From: Ephydatia muelleri
Lineage: Eukaryota > Porifera > Demospongiae > Spongillida > Spongillidae
NCBI GenBank assembly: GCA_013339895.1
Contig: JABACO010000004.1
Coordinates: 9,357,713-9,421,712 of the forward strand
DNA: 64,000 nucleotides
Reading direction: 5' to 3'
Positions 55,430-64,000 of the stretch are shown in pieces. Within the stretch, counting starts at the first letter, position 1; each line of letters starts with the position of its first letter. Under the pieces are notes generated by a model that had not been told where the DNA came from, did not search any database, and worked only from the letters and a program-made list of their open reading frames with translations. A program made the position numbers and the translations under genes.

Positions 55430-56185
55430 TAGTGGCCAATAAGACTGGTGTGCAATAAACAGGGTCACTTTAGCAAGCAGTAAGCCTGGTGTGCATTAAA
55501 CAGGGTCACGTTAGCAAGCAGTATCTCTGGTGTGCATCACGTAGGATCATGTGTGTCAAATAGTATGCCAGGTGTGCATCAAATAGGGTCATGTTAGCAA
55601 CCTGTATGCCTGGTGTGTAATTACCGTTATGCCTGTGTGCATCAAAGAGGGTCATGTTAGCAACCAGTATGCCTGGTGTTATCAAGTAAGATCATGTGCG
55701 TCAAATAGGATCATGTTAGCAACTAGTATGCCAGGTGTGCATCAAACAGGGTCCTGGTGTGCCACAAGTAGGGTCATCTTAAGCAGTCTGTATGCCCAGT
55801 GTGTGCCAAATAGGTTTATGTTAGCGACCAGGGTCCAGTGTGCTTCAAATATGAGTATGCCCGGTGTGCATAGTCTAATAGAAGCGGTGGGCATCAAATA
55901 GCGTCGTGTTATACCAGGTGTGCATCAAATAGGGTCATCTTAGCAGCCTGCATGCTCAGTGTGCGCCAAATAAGTTCATATTAGTGACCAGTATGAAAGG
56001 TGTGCGTCAAATAGGACTATGCCCAGTGCGCATCAAATAGGGTCATCTTAGCAGCCGGCATGCAAGCCCAGTGTGCGCCAAATAAGGTCACGTTAGAGAC
56101 CAGTATGCCTGGTGTGCGTCAAATAGTTTCATGTTAGCGACCAGGGCCAAGTGTGCTTCAAATAGGAGTGAGCCCAGTGTGCATC
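55430..56185. repeat. Minisatellite, ~42-48 bp unit, about 16 copies
   Basis: The unit carries GTGTGCATCAAATAGGGTCA, TGTTAGCAACCAGTATGCC. Copies diverge by 10-25 percent and several are partial. Confidence 0.85.
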
Positions 56186-56288
56186 GATAGACACGAACGA
56201 TATGTCAGTTGAGCCAAATCTATTATAACATTGGAATTCGAATTAATTGCATTGTAACAAATCGCTCTCGATGCGCGGAGATTCTTGT

Positions 56289-56929
56289 TCAGCAGTGGAA
56301 CCCGATAGCATCAAGCGCACTTCCAGAACGACCATAGATTCCTTGAAGATTGCACTGGGAAACATGGAATGAAGAGCCTCCGCCACCTCCCAGTGGACCG
56401 AAGACACGCCCCATGTTCGTGTAGAAGGTAAGGCTGTCGACCAATGCTCCAGATCTGCCGGATATCGCTACTACGCTTTCATCGGGTCCTAGGACAAAAG
56501 ATGCTGGACCTCCGCCACCACCTCCGTAAACGCCGGACGACTGGCCGTTCTGGTACACGAGCTGAATTGCATCTATTAACGAACCGGATCGGATGTTAAT
56601 CTGCTTCACTGCCCCACCTAAGCTGTTGAAAGCCCCTCCTCCGCCTCCTCCGTAGAGCGGGCTGTCAAACTGGGCATCTCTAAATGATCAAGATAAATTA
56701 AGGGCACACAATATTACACACTTCAGTATGTTATGAATCGACCCACTACGTCAACTTACATTTCACCTTCCATGATTCCCAGGTCCTGTGCAATCGCCAG
56801 GAACGTTGAATTAGATGCTGTGAATTTCACATTGTAGCCGCGGTTGGAAGTGGCTACGCGGAATCCATTGCGTGCATACGCACTACAAGTCACGATGAGC
56901 AGGGCGGCAACACTGACGTAGCGAAGCAT
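56289..56929 (-). CDS. Secreted jacalin-like lectin, two exons
   Basis: Exon 1 (56929-56760) starts MLRYVSVAALLIVTCSAYA, a clear signal peptide. It continues RNGFRVATSNRGYNVKF and is split after two bases of a codon at GTAAGT. Exon 2 (56679-56289, after TCATTTAG) continues in phase. The product is 186 aa. The second half is a jacalin-like domain: LYGGGGGGAF, INIRSGSLIDAIQLVY, ISGRSGALVDSLTFYTNMG, then GGGGGSSFHV and IYGRSGSALDAIGFHC. The repeated G-R-S-G-x-x-(V/L)-D-(A/S) strands and glycine loops are the beta-prism-I fold of jacalin and ZG16-type lectins, which bind mannose or other glycans. It has no membrane segment, so it is probably secreted and involved in recognition of sugars on microbes or self. 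The gene looks complete and intact with an upstream TATA box. Confidence 0.88.
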
Positions 56930-56972
56930 CTTGAACTGCTATTAATTGATGTGCGTTGAGTTGTGCGTGTCC

Positions 56973-56981
56973 TTATATATA
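56973..56981 (-). promoter_or_regulatory. TATA box of the lectin gene
   Basis: TATATATAA on the minus strand, 44 bp upstream of the lectin ATG. A start site about 30 bp downstream would leave a very short 5' UTR, as expected for a strongly expressed secreted protein. Confidence 0.6.
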
Positions 56982-57041
56982 CAGGCACGCATGGAGGCGC
57001 GATTGGTGCATGCGCGCGAACATGCACCGCCCGGGTTGCAC

Positions 57042-57145
57042 TATAGACTATGCGGTCACTTGTTCCCGTGCATCAAGTGTACATGTAATTATGAAGCCGG
57101 TATGTTTATTCGTCAGCTGGTCTGCTACTTAACCGCATAGTCAAC
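57042..57145. mobile_element. ~100-bp MITE with GACTATGCGGT ends
   Basis: Left end GACTATGCGGTCACTT and right end CTTAACCGCATAGTC are inverted. Related copies are at 58376-58471 and, inverted, at 58301-58375 and 58498-58560. Confidence 0.7.
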
Positions 57146-57148
57146 CAC

Positions 57149-57693
57149 AAACCAATCAATTATAACTTACATCGCTCGTGTGGAAGAACATAGCATGCCG
57201 CATGGTATAGGTGCACGGATAACATTCCATGTACGATAATTAAATCATTTATATACTGGTTCAGGCAACAGGATTCCCTAGACGATGCCACATAATAGTG
57301 TCAATGATTTGGACCGAGTTGCTCAGGAAAGTGGTCCGTGTTAAGTCCGTTATGTCAAATTAAATGAACAAGAGTTGTGACACATGCATGCACATCTTCC
57401 AATTTTTTAAATGCTCATATATGTTGGTCTTCATCTTGTATTATTATAGAGCCAATAACCATAATGATTTACGAAATACACACCACTGAATACATATCCA
57501 GAAATCAGCGGCTAAGCGGACAAGGTAATTAATTCGCGGTTTGCGCATCACGAATATTGCCGTATATCTTCCCATAGACATGTATAGGGTGCTTCAACCA
57601 GATTTCTCTAAGCTTAGCCCACGATGGATTGTTACACTACATTTGGCATTTGGTATTTGGCATTTGGCATATTCCATACGCGCAAGCGCTTTA
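57149..57693. repeat. Segmental duplication, copy 1
   Basis: Matches 58582-59113 in the same orientation (offset about 1,433 bp) from AAACCAATCAATTATAAC to CATACGCGCAAGCGCTTTA, with only small indels and few changes. Confidence 0.9.
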
Positions 57694-58300
57694 TTGCGTT
57701 TCCTTTAAATGCGCACCTTTCTTTTACACCATCGTCACCCAGCCTCGACGGGTCTGAGTGATTTCACTGACTTGCAAGTTAGAGTGCTAAGCCGATAGCG
57801 CAATTGCTGGCATTAATGGCGCCCTACTGTCTAACGGCACCCTGCCTTTTTATCGCGCATGGTGGGCCTGGCCTACCTGGCCCACCCTAGGCCACCACGC
57901 CACTGATGCTTAGCAGTAGCCGTATTGCATGGTGCTAATGATAGTTGCGTATACGCCACATCTGTCGTTGTACGTCAGTTACTTGAACAAACTACGTGAA
58001 CGACTATGCCTATTCAACTGGTCGCAACAAACGTTGTTGTGTAGCGCTAGGAGGGGTGCGGAACCGAGTTCAGTATAAAACTGGTACACAGAGGGAGGGG
58101 GACCTTACGTGCCCCGTGAGTGAGTCAATTTTAAAGGCACGAGACGGAGAATTCCTATATTGTCTGACACTAGTATATAAAGGATTTAATTATCATGCAT
58201 GGGGTTTATGGGGATGTTATCCGTGCACCTATATCATGCATGCATGCTATGTTTTTCCATGCACACGAGCGATGTAAGTTATAGTTGATTGGTTTGTGGC
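57694..58300. other. Spacer between the duplicated blocks
   Basis: Contains an inverted partial copy of 57150-57240 at 58190-58300 (CATGGGATGTT/ATCCGTGCACC-type matches) and a chance 93-aa frame. Confidence 0.5.
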
Positions 58301-58402
58301 TGACTATGCGGTTAAGACCAGCTGACGAATAAACACACCGGCTTCATAATTACATATATCTTTTGCTGCTCTATAGACTTTGCGGTCACTTTCACCCATG
58401 CA

Positions 58403-58584
58403 TTTCAAAGATATAATATCAAGCCGGTGTACCTGGTCTTCAGGGCTGCTACTTAACCGCATAGTCAGCCACAAACCAATCAATTATATATATATATATA
58501 TAATTGATTGGTTTGTGGCTGACTATGCGGTTAAGTAGCAGCCCTGAAGACCAGGTACACCGGCTTGGTATTATATCTTTGAAA
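58403..58584. repeat. 182-bp near-perfect palindrome
   Basis: Left and right halves are inverted copies centred at 58493/58494 in a (TA)n core. Each half carries the MITE end CTTAACCGCATAGTC and the block GCAGCCCTGAAGACCAGG. It looks like two copies of the GACTATGCGGT MITE joined tail to tail. Confidence 0.9.
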
Positions 58585-59113
58585 CCAATCAATTATAACT
58601 TACATCGCTCGTGTGGAAGAACATAGCATGCCGCATGGTATAGGTGCACGGATAACATTCCATGTACGATAATTAAATCATTTATATACTGGTTCAGGCA
58701 ACAGGATTCCCTACATAATAGTGTCAATGATTTGGACCGAGTTGCCTAGGAAAGTGGTCCGTTATGTCAAATTAAATGAACAAGAGTTGTGACACATGCA
58801 CATCTTCCAATTTTTTAAATGCTCATATATGTTGGTCTTCATCGTGTATTATTATAGAGCCAATAACCATAATGATTTACGAAATACACACCACTGAATA
58901 CATATCCAGAAATTAGCGGCTAAGCGGACAAGGTAATTAATTCGCGGTTTGCGCATCATCGAATATTGCCGTATATCTTCCCATAGACATGTATAGGGTG
59001 CTTCAATACCAAGCACGCCAGATTTCTCTCAGCTTAGCCCACGATGGATTGTTACACTACATTTGGCATTTGGAATTTGGCATTTGGCATATCCCATACG
59101 CGCAAGCGCTTTA
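58582..59113. repeat. Segmental duplication, copy 2
   Basis: Second copy of 57149-57693. It ends directly before the DUF6589 remnant. Confidence 0.9.
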
Positions 59114-59206
59114 GATAGTGCACAATGATACATGCCACCCTATCGCATTTGGTAACTGTTATTAATTTCAATAATAGTTCACAGTCATGTGCATACTCGT
59201 ACTAAG

Positions 59207-60356
59207 GTGGTGATCAGTTAACGGTTGCACGTGTAAGAGGATGCAAGGGTACAAGGAGCAATGCTGAAAGGGGAGAAGAGCGTCTTGATGGTCTAATACC
59301 AGTTGCAGAAGACTGGCACACTAAGATGTGTTTAATGGGGGTATGACATTAATAAACCAGCTGTTCAAAAATATTACTGCATTTTATTTATAGGTGATAT
59401 GGAAACGTTTGTACAAAGTGTCTTCTAAATTGGAAGGAGGCACTTTGGTACAGTTACGGAATCTGATCAACAGACGAAATGTGGTGAAGGACCCGACTAA
59501 AGCTATGGATTCTTGTGAAGACTTCTTCACAATAGTAGTTGAAGCTTATATAGTATCTGCAGTTATGGTGCTCTTTGGGGGATGAACACAACTGATGACA
59601 AGCCAACAGCTTCATTCGTTCCTGGTATGTCCACAAACGTATCAACTATTTTTTTGCTGCAGTTTTCATAATATGTGCTGCTCTTTGTCCTCAAGCTTAA
59701 ATATGCTGATAAAGAAAGCGCACACACAATTTAGACCATGTTTATGAATACGCATGTGAAGTAATTCAGCTTGGCCTCCTTTTTGAATTCAAAGATGCTA
59801 TCCGCGAAGGAGATGGACACAGGATTATACGATGTTGGCGGTACTTTCTACTCATTTTTAAACACACAAACAGAACTAACTATTGAATAGAGGCCTTTCA
59901 TCTCCTGGCTTAGCATTCATTCCTTTTTTCTCCAAGAATTGCTATGCAGCTTATGTGGAACAGAACAGTCAATTAATTAACATTCATGGACCACAAGGGA
60001 AAAATTTACCATGTGATCTGTTCTTAGAACACCTAAATAAATATTCCATTGGTGCAACTTAGATCCAACATCACTGATGGTGCAGTGCATCTTATAGGAA
60101 AGATCATTGGATGCACTGCACTGTGAAGGTGTTGAATCAATTTGATAAGGTTAATGAGAAACCTTCAGATCGGCATTCTAAATGTTCTTGCAAGAAGGAT
60201 ATGGAAATTTTAATCAAACAGCTACATGAAACAAGTGAAGTATTCAAATGTTCTACTGGTCAAAAACACAAGAATTTCGCTACCTGTATGAAATCAGCTG
60301 ATATAGATGAACTTAAAAAATGGATGATGAAGCAGCTAGTAAAGGCAGAAGAATAA
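59207..60356 (+). pseudogene. DUF6589-family protein remnant
   Basis: From 59210 the frame reads DQLTVARVRGCKG, RLDGLIPVAEDWHTKMCLMG up to a GTATGA donor at 59340. A 52-bp intron ends in TTATAG (59391). The next exon reads VIWKRLYKVSSKLEGGTLVQ and LINRRNVVKDPTKAM. Then, in shifted frames, come QLGLLFEFKDAIREGDG and RCWRYFLLIFKHTNRTNY, and later NLPCDLFLEHLNKYS. A last frame holds VLNQFDKVNEKPSDRHSK and KKWMMKQLV, ending at 60356. This order matches DUF6589, a domain of unknown function found in large invertebrate families. At least four frame changes mark it as dead. The stop is 26 bp from the stop of the RecQ-like remnant on the other strand. Confidence 0.65.
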
Positions 60357-60382
60357 TTACACACTGATGAATAGGAAAGAAG

Positions 60383-61170
60383 TTATTTTTCACATTGGAC
60401 AACACGCATTCTACATGTAATGCACACACAATGAATTTCACATATGTCACAACTGCAAATGTTAATACTGGTGTGTATGGGTACCATGTGTGTTGTTTGT
60501 GTGTCTTGGAAGCGTTCAAGCAGCATCATTCTTCTACATTTGTCTGTGTTCCTGAAGTAATCCTTCATGCTTTGATCAACCTGTGAATATTTCTTATCTG
60601 GCAAATACAGCAACGCAGTAGATGGCTTGTTATCTCTTCCTGCACGACCTATTTCCTGTGCATATTGTTCTAAATCATGTGACGGCCCCCAATGGACCAC
60701 TCTTCTCTAGGACAGTCAAGTCCCATCCCTAATGCCACTGTGGCTATAACCACATGAAGGTTAGTTCCTGTTGAATGGCAGAAGGACTGCAGTATGGCAT
60801 CCTTAACAAAGGCTGTTGTGCAGGCTGTAAACATGACAACCAATCGATATTCTGCTAGATTCCTTGCCCCTATTGGCTCTGTCATCTCCTTTCTAAGTCT
60901 TGACCGTAAATGCAGGTATATTGATGAGCAGTCATCATATGTACGGCAGTATATAATAACAGTATACAAGCACCAAACTGTTCCGCTCTCCGTGTCTGAG
61001 AGTATCAAATGGGTAGGGAAGCAGGCAATAGCACAGTGACTTCCCACTTCCAGTTGGAAGACACACAAATACGTCTCTGCCCTTCAAAAAGCTTCGCAAA
61101 GCAGCTCTCTGATTTGGACGCAATTCACAGTAACCCAGCTGCTTAGAAGCCGTCACGATAGCGCATCTTC
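60383..61170 (-). pseudogene. RecQ-like DNA helicase remnant with internal deletion
   Basis: From 61156: LGYCELRPNQRAALRSFLKG and VCLPTGSGKSLCY (motif I, ATP binding), LLPYPFDTLR. Motifs Ia to III are missing; the frame passes at once to IIYCRTYDDCSSIYLHL, RLVVMFTACT and VVIATVALGMGLDCP (motifs IV-V). After a frameshift (about 60710) comes VHWGPSHDLEQYAQEIGRAG (motif VI, ending GRAGRD), then a short tail stopping at 60383. RecQ enzymes unwind DNA 3'-5' using ATP. Without the DEAH box (motif II) this copy cannot work. The short tail without RQC/HRDC domains is typical of the small amplified RecQ-like genes of invertebrates. Confidence 0.75.
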
Positions 61171-61930
61171 GTCAGAATACATGTATATACTCATCACAAG
61201 GTCGTAAATACCACAGCATGTATTCATCGTCGGTCATGTGACCGCTGCAATCTGATTGGTACCGCCAGGATTCTTGCGCGCTAGCACACGGAATGTTGCC
61301 TATAGTCTCCAGGAGTAATTTCTAATTTATTGCGTCATGGCCCGCGAGACTAGCTTCGGTCACAAATTCACAAACGCTTTGCGTCACGAATTTAATCGCT
61401 GAGCAGTAGGAACCATAGCATTGTGAGGAATGAAGAGTTTATTCTCGTCGCTATCCATGCAGGCTCTAGTAATCCGGATATCGCGTGATGTATCGGAAGT
61501 TTCGTTAAAAACTTCCATATAGGATTTGACCCCGACTATGAATGTCATTAAAACAATGCGACCCGTCTGTAACAACACTCCTGACGATCGGATCGTGTAG
61601 CTTGTTTAAGCAATCGATCTAGAAATAAAAAATGAGTACATTTTTTTTTTTGTTTCATGTCGCAGAACCGCGTGGTTGTAGAGAACAAGAGTGTACTGCC
61701 CGTTCTCGTACCCAGTCTCGGAACAAGGGGCGGGTCGTCTTCTTCTCCTCCTTCTTGGCAACGCATAACTCGGGACAGGAACACTTTTAAGCGATCAAAA
61801 TTTTACCACTAGCTTCAGAATCGGATGGAGGACTCGCTATTTTATAAATAATCGATGTTATACTCTGATACACAATCGAAAATTAGACATTGGGTGTGAC
61901 AAACAAATTTAAGAAAACAAGTAAATAACA
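61171..61930. other. No supported gene
   Basis: A 64-aa and a 78-aa minus frame (61384-61784) are unassigned. A fragment of the GTCTCGTACCCAG motif is seen near 61707. Confidence 0.4.
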
Positions 61931-62184
61931 ACATTCTCTAGGAGAAAGTTGGTGGGATATAGGATTTGAAGGCAATTGGTGGTGTAAAAAGCAAGGAAAC
62001 AAGGTCTTATCTGAAGGGAAAATGTAATAGTCCTATATTTAGCACGCAAACAACATACGCCCTAGACATGTGCTAAATATAGGACTATTACATTTTCTCT
62101 TCTGATAAGACCTTGTTTCCTTGCTTTTTACGCCACCAATTGCCTTCAAATCCTATATCCCACCAACTTTCTCGTAGAGAATGT
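61931..62184. mobile_element. Foldback element, 254 bp, 115-bp arms
   Basis: The left arm 61931-62045 and right arm 62070-62184 are inverted copies with very few differences, around a 24-base loop (62046-62069). Outer ends ACATTCTCTA. No coding content. Confidence 0.92.
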
Positions 62185-62623
62185 TTTTCTTTACTTGCAT
62201 GTACTGGATATCACTGTGAATTTCATGCTAAATAAACGCAAAAGCAAAAAAGCGGCTAGCTGTTACGGGAGGGGGCCCCCAGTTGTGAATATATTTATCA
62301 GACCTTTCCCCATAATCCAGGATCCTCCCCTGCTAGCGCAGTGCATACCAGCAGCATAAACGTAACCCAACTACTGCCCCGTAAGTAGCTTAGCAAGTAA
62401 CTATAATCAAGAGACTTTTACACGCAATTCAATTACTAAGTTGTAGTTAGGGTATACTACATGGCAATAGGCACTAGAATACTCTTGCACATTATACTAG
62501 CTTCTCCCCTCTCCATCAGACTGTGTCCTCACAGTCACCAATACCGATTTGGGGGTCGCTGTATCGGTTTTGAACGCCTTAGCAGTGGTAGATCAGGTGT
62601 TGGTCCCTGTGTATGGGTGGCTC
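62185..62623. other. No gene seen
   Basis: Nothing recognisable. Confidence 0.5.
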
Positions 62624-62788
62624 TTAGTGGTGAATAGGAATCTCTCCAATTGCTCCTGGCAGCTGTTCAGAAGCTGCAGGTGTATCTGGTTCACTAACAA
62701 TTAACTTATCGACAAATTCATCATCCTCATACAATGATAGTCTCTTCTTCACTTTTTTATGGTTTCTTTTCTGAACTTGCTTGTCCAT
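62624..62788 (-). CDS. Small charged frame, 54 aa, unknown
   Basis: ATG at 62788: MDKQVQKRNHKKVKKRLS, then YEDDEFVDKLIVSEPD and a stop at 62624. A lysine-rich start is followed by an acidic part, a composition seen in transposon protein tails and small nuclear proteins. Coding-like but without a recognised family. It may be a terminal exon. Confidence 0.25.
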   Translation of the reverse strand: MDKQVQKRNHKKVKKRLSLYEDDEFVDKLIVSEPDTPAASEQLPGAIGEIPIHH

Positions 62789-63376
62789 AAGTTGAATCAC
62801 CAATTACTGGTTGGTGGTATGGCTTACAGTGGAAATCGTGATACTTGTCCTTAGGGCGTGTTTTAATGTTCACTTGATTTTTTAACATTGAAAAGCTGAC
62901 AACGCAACATTTGTAAACAAGTACCGGAAATAAGTAAAATGTTACCTGACTAACACGTCTGTTTGTTTTTGTTTTTAAGTGTCCCTGTTCAAAAATATAG
63001 AGTATTTCTCAGCTCTGAGGCAGCAGATCAACACAACAAGAGATAAAAAACCTGCCCAATGTTTGGCCGAGTCATATTTCAAACCCGGGAAATACTTTGT
63101 GTGTTTTCGTGGGAGACACGTTTGTTTAGGTCGAAAAGTGTTTAGCATGCCGTTTTGCACTGGGCGTTATATGCGACAGTAAATCGATTTGTATACCGAG
63201 AGATGGTTATTGCACCATAGACACCAATGTTTACAACGTAACAGTTAATTTTACCGTCAAAATTCTGCTTGCAAACGTTGAAGCTTAGAAAACACGCCAT
63301 TTTTGAGTGCATGAACTCATTAAAATTGTTACGTTATTGTAACAATTTAATAATATTAATTAAAAGTTTCGAATTT
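62789..63376. other. No gene seen
   Basis: A 67-aa plus frame (62979-63182) shows no known family. Confidence 0.4.
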
Positions 63377-63679
63377 ATGGCTGAAGACGGGAACGGTTTC
63401 AATTGCGAAAACGGTTCTTTTAAGAACCAAACATCAACCAGCGAAGAAATGCGGCAAGCTAAGTAAAGAGGCAAATCATGTGTGGGCACCTTTCAAGCGA
63501 AGAAAGACTTCGAGGGGTAATCCCGAAGCTGCTGCTTCGAAGTGAGGTCAGTCAGCGAAGCAAGTTCGTCAAAGAGCAGAAGGACGAATGCTACTATCGC
63601 AGAGAGTGCATCCAAGGAATTGGAGTCCCTCGCTGTACACATGCCAAATGTGTCCGATATTGATAAAACGGGCAATAGT
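63377..63679 (+). pseudogene. Coding-like stretch with two internal stops, unknown
   Basis: ATG at 63377 opens MAEDGNGFNCENGSFKNQTS. After stops at 63464 and 63530 the same frame continues SEASSSKSRRTNATIAESA and ELESLAVHMPNVSDIDK to a stop. The composition is coding-like throughout. It could be an eroded first exon or a set of exons with unseen introns. Confidence 0.25.
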
Positions 63680-63769
63680 CATAGATAGGTAGAGCGCCTC
63701 CAATGTCTGTGCCAAAATACTATAATTTGCAATAATATTGATGAACTTTACTCAGTCACATGACATCAC

Positions 63770-63978
63770 CTGGTAATCTCGAGGTAGCACTTCACTCAGC
63801 TTCTGTAAATTACAGTACCCCATGGCCTCCCTATCTAATGTGCAGCCCAGCTTCAAAGGTTTTGAAGTGTTAGTGATGTCACTGCAGAAGCGCACTGTGG
63901 AGCCACCCCTACATAAAGGTGACCATGGGGTATAGAATTGATCATCTGAAATTGTGCTTTCCTCACGTTGGTAGTCTG
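63770..63978 (-). CDS. Probable leishmanolysin-like (M8 peptidase) exon
   Basis: A 209-bp exon between an ATAAACAG| acceptor and TACCAG|GTGATG donor, phase-consistent (2 + 69 codons). It reads DDQFYTPWSP, TVRFCSDITN, LKLGCTLDREAMGYCNLQKL and VLPRDYQ. The C-x-x-x-R-x-A-x-G-x-C-N-L spacing near a Y-Q end resembles the cysteine-rich part behind the zinc site of leishmanolysin-like metalloproteases. The HExxH site would lie in an earlier exon beyond the window. If correct, the protein is a secreted or membrane-bound zinc peptidase. The splice sites and absence of stops are direct evidence; the family is inferred. Confidence 0.45.
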
Positions 63979-64000
63979 CTGTTTATGTAACCTCTGCAAC

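Noticed and set aside
57996..58277. 93-aa plus frame
   Set aside because: It runs from the MITE spacer into an inverted copy of the duplicated block, with no recognisable domain.

Overview
The window looks like an animal nuclear genome, most probably from an early-branching invertebrate such as a demosponge. The reasons are spliced genes with GT..AG introns, long AT-rich non-coding stretches, many simple repeats, and protein families known to be expanded in sponges and cnidarians: G2E3-like HECT proteins, DUF6589, RecQ-like fragments, RAG1-N-like zinc proteins, a sponge-type 7TM receptor and a jacalin-like lectin. The species cannot be fixed from the sequence alone. There is no sign of bacterial operons.

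Layout. 1-9.7 kb is a graveyard of mobile elements: a 38-bp minisatellite, a piggyBac remnant, a spliced HECT-like gene, a decayed hAT transposase, a LINE reverse transcriptase piece, and an apparently intact Merlin (IS1016/ISXO2-type) transposon with a one-intron transposase and about 102-bp inverted ends. 9.7-14.8 kb is almost all satellite: a 21-bp repeat, a roughly 32-bp GT-rich repeat with a 425-bp higher-order period, and a CA-rich compound satellite. 15.6-20.6 kb holds two kinds of non-autonomous elements (one with an exact 8-bp target duplication), a RAG1-N-like remnant and a pogo/Tigger pseudogene. 20.7-23.2 kb contains two near-identical calcium-binding EGF exons on the minus strand, in duplicated flanks, with a 624-bp mariner-like MITE in between.

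24.3-30.5 kb has a foldback element, a TG satellite and a 5'-truncated Gypsy retrotransposon with one 1,324-aa open frame, ending in nine copies of a 39-bp in-frame repeat and a short 3' LTR. 30.5-32.8 kb is a head-to-head pair of transposon-associated gene remnants around a shared CCAAT-containing intergenic region. 32.9-34.6 kb is a degenerate minisatellite. 37.4-38.1 kb is a second fragment of the same transposon-associated protein class. 38-47 kb is sparse, with small MITEs and dispersed repeats. 47.3-50.4 kb is a large inverted repeat around a mariner transposase pseudogene.

50.9-51.9 kb is the clearest host gene, an intronless 7TM receptor on the minus strand. 54.2-55.1 kb has remnants of a LINE and of an NLR/ROCO-like protein, followed by a minisatellite. 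56.3-56.9 kb is a complete two-exon secreted jacalin-like lectin with a TATA box. 57-59.1 kb is a tandem duplication rich in small palindromic MITEs. 59.2-61.2 kb is a convergent pair of remnants, DUF6589 and a RecQ-like helicase, whose ends lie 26 bp apart. A 254-bp hairpin element follows at 61.9 kb, and a probable leishmanolysin-like exon with good splice sites lies at the right edge.

Little here works together as a pathway. The host genes (receptor, lectin, EGF protein, possible metalloprotease exon) are independent extracellular or surface genes set in a matrix of mobile elements. All family calls are from reading the translations; no database search was possible.
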